From positions 1 through 36,333 of the forward strand of contig JAAUOZ010000040.1 in assembly GCA_012034655.1 (NCBI GenBank): a stretch of 36,333 bases of DNA, in the 5' to 3' direction. The position numbers were made by a program, and so were the translations under genes. Positions 34,832 through 36,333 of the stretch are shown here, one piece after another (within the stretch, counting starts at the first letter, position 1; the number at the start of each line of letters is the position of its first letter). The stretch is from Leptolyngbyaceae cyanobacterium CSU_1_3. GTDB lineage: Bacteria; Cyanobacteriota; Cyanobacteriia; Leptolyngbyales; Leptolyngbyaceae. Below the pieces are notes generated by a model, which saw only the letters and a list, made by a program, of their open reading frames with translations, made no database searches and was not told the origin of the DNA.

Positions 34832-35063
34832 GGAACCTGGATTAAATAATGGCGTTGCTGATTGTGTAATGAAAAAATCGGCGTTGCTGAATAGAGGGAT
34901 GATTTGTAGGGGCAATCCCCCCGTGGTTGCCCTCCGCCAGAGAATAGGCCATCTCCCCGTGGTTGCCCGATAGGAGGGTAGGCGCGGGGCACTACCCCTA
35001 CAGCAATCTCATCCCCTTGTTATGCACCGCCGAATATCGGTTTGAATTTGAAACTAATTTATT
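34832..35063. other. Intergenic region between the response regulator and the CRISPR array
   Basis: No gene. It contains a pair of GGCGTTGCTGA motifs (near 34851 and 34880), the GTAGGGGCA inverted repeat at 34905-35002, and an AT-rich stretch just before the first repeat. Confidence 0.5.
34905..35002. repeat. TGTAGGGGCA inverted-repeat element
   Basis: TGTAGGGGCA (34905-34914) and the complementary TACCCCTACA near 34993-35002 bound about 98 bp that include two CCCCGTGGTTGCCC copies. The arm matches the small hairpin at 13263-13281. Confidence 0.65.
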
Positions 35064-35406
35064 GTTTCCATCCCCTTGCGGGGAATAGGCTGTGAAACCA
35101 AGATGGGGGTTGTTGGATGGGTGGGTGTACATCTTGTGATGGTGTTTCCATCCCCTTGCGGGGAATAGGCTGTGAAACTCTTCGATCCTACCAGAGCATA
35201 TCAAAGCCATCGAATGGAAGTTTCCATCCCCTTGTGGGGAATAGGCTGTGAAACACTACGTGTAAAACTCGATCAATTGGGATATCCTGCTGGAGTTTCC
35301 ATCCCCTTGCGGGGAATAGGCTGTGAAACAGGTAGAACGCACACTCAGCGTCTAGAAGACGAGACAGAGATGTTTCCATCCCCTTGCGGGGAATAGGCTG
35401 TGAAAC
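35064..35406 (-). CRISPR. CRISPR array, five repeats and four spacers
   Basis: Five 35-bp repeats at 35064, 35144, 35220, 35295 and 35372 begin GTTTCCATCCCC and end GGCTGTGAAAC (plus strand). Only the third differs, by one base (T for C in the loop). Spacers are 45, 41, 40 and 42 bp with no mutual similarity. Read on minus, the repeat ends CCCCGCAAGGGG then ATGGAAAC, the stem plus eight-base handle pattern of cyanobacterial type III-B repeats, so crRNA transcription is probably on the minus strand, away from cas1. The 40 bp after the last repeat look like a fifth spacer without its closing repeat. Confidence 0.95.
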
Positions 35407-35439
35407 ACTTCGCTCAGGGAGTCAAGCTATGAAAGGATT

Positions 35440-36333
35440 TCAGAAGCCAAATCGACGCAGGTCATTTTCAGTGTCAATAAGCCCTCGATCAATGTCAACG
35501 TTTAATCCTTGCCCTCAACCCCTTCACCTGCCGCTTCCGATTCAACCGCAACAACAACTGCTTCGAGTTCACCACCTTCCCCACCACAATCCGCCGCGCC
35601 ATCCCAAGCTGAAACCCCGGATCATTCCGTCGCCCATACTGCGCCGCCTCCACAGGCAGATCACAAAACTCCGCACTCCACAAATGCCCCTTGTAATCCC
35701 CTAGCTGTGTCAAAAACACCACCGGAATCTGCTCCTCCAAACACACCGAAATCGCACTCGTACTAATCTGCACATTCCCCAACACCAAAATCCGCTCCAC
35801 CTCCCGAATCGGTACCTCAATCGTGTCCTTCTTCGGACGCTTAATCCGAAAACAATCGTCCTGCTTGTACACCACCGACCCCTGATCCACCAAATACGCC
35901 GTCGCCATACTCGTCCTCCAAATTTTTTCCTGCGAAACAATCTTGATCGGCTTAATCTCCCGCACCTCATACCCCAACACCACATACAGCGGCGGCGGAA
36001 TCGGCTGCTGCCTCGCCTTCAGCGACTCCAGCAGCGCCAACTGCATCTGCGTCGGCCCCCTGGGGCGGATTGTCAGAATGCACCAACACATAGGGCGGAC
36101 TCTCACTCTTAGCCCGCTGCGGTTGCTGCTGCCGTCGCGTCAACGGCACCATCACATCCTTCGCAAACGCATGACCCAGAAACCGAAACCCCCGGTCAAA
36201 ATTCGTCACCCGCGTCTTCTCCGGATGCAACCGCAGCCCCATACTCCCCAAACTGCTCCGACCACCTCGCCCCTGCGCCCCCAGCACCGCATCCTCACTC
36301 CGTCCCAAATCACAAATCACTCCGACATCAACC
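35440..36333 (-). pseudogene. cas1: Broken reverse transcriptase-Cas1 fusion (type III adaptation gene), cut by window edge
   Basis: Reading leftward: the end of an RT domain (GLRLHPEKTRVTNFDRGFRF, then LGHAF), a linker PIPPPLYVVLGYEVREIKPI, and Cas1 from Met at 35908 (ATAYLVDQGSVVYKQ, IPVVFLTQLGDYKGHLWSAE) through LLLRLNRKRQVKG. This order is the RT-Cas1 fusion of type III systems, which can acquire spacers from RNA. Damage: a frame change at the C-run 36056-36060, another near 35505-35520 (after which LNVDIDRGLIDTENDLRRFG still looks like Cas1), and loss of the entire C-terminal catalytic domain at about 35440. The RT YxDD region at the window edge also looks degenerate. It is probably non-functional. 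Confidence 0.8.

Noticed and set aside
34905..35002. CRISPR leader at the left of the array
   Set aside because: The stretch is a dispersed GTAGGGGC-type inverted repeat, and repeat orientation suggests the leader side was on the right.
35003..35063. A sixth, degenerate CRISPR repeat at the left end
   Set aside because: Only CATCCCCTTG (35010-35019) matches, the remainder of the repeat is absent, and the distance to the first repeat (59 bp) does not fit the unit length of about 76 bp.

Overview
The window is chromosomal DNA from a cyanobacterium. The evidence is the very frequent GCGATCGC/GATCG (HIP1-type) octamers, a Psb34 photosystem II assembly gene, the LL-diaminopimelate aminotransferase route to lysine and cell wall, a long cyanobacterial-type RibBA, DUF3598 and Uma2 proteins, and a reverse transcriptase-Cas1 fusion beside a CRISPR array. 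No rRNA or tRNA gene was seen. A species cannot be named from this; the repeat-rich intergenic regions suit a filamentous or Leptolyngbya-like genome.

Layout. Bases 1-13,600 are mostly housekeeping genes in short units: DUF3598, ftsX (frameshifted) and ribBA on minus; argC on plus; cobM and lgt on minus; sppA and hemC on minus; thiG and psb34 on plus. Bases 13,850-25,100 hold a TPR protein, an Spx/ArsC-like protein, a LolD/FtsE-like ATPase, a Uma2 protein with a repeat-built coiled coil, a geranylgeranyl-reductase-family flavoprotein, a DUF2237 gene, dapL, a small unknown gene with its own promoter and terminator, and an S41 protease. Bases 25,100-29,000 are more accessory: an ABC exporter remnant, a secreted protein, an APC permease, an exported methyltransferase and several short transposon-like repeats. 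Bases 29,000-34,830 form a divergent redox region. On minus are two exported thioredoxin-like proteins, a CcdA-type membrane thiol transporter and a thioredoxin. On plus are a cysteine-dioxygenase-like cupin, a sensor kinase and a response regulator. The right end has a five-repeat CRISPR array fused to a broken RT-cas1 gene.

Two themes stand out. First, five otherwise normal genes (ftsX, DUF2237, an unknown exported protein, the S41 protease, a thioredoxin) are each restored to family length by adding one base to a homopolymer run. This looks more like systematic homopolymer under-calling in the assembly than biology. The ABC exporter remnant (substitution stops) and the cas1 truncation look like real decay. 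Second, the intergenic DNA is full of small mobile or hairpin repeats. Examples are a 120-bp MITE present twice with inverted bodies but unflipped hairpin loops, one copy nested inside another MITE family, and a third terminal-inverted-repeat element.

The best candidates for undescribed biology are a pseudoknot-like RNA element upstream of argC, a 30-codon ORF (or sRNA) with its own terminator antisense to the lgt-cobM gap, the 64-residue gene at 23.4 kb, and the divergent thiol-redox/cupin/two-component region.
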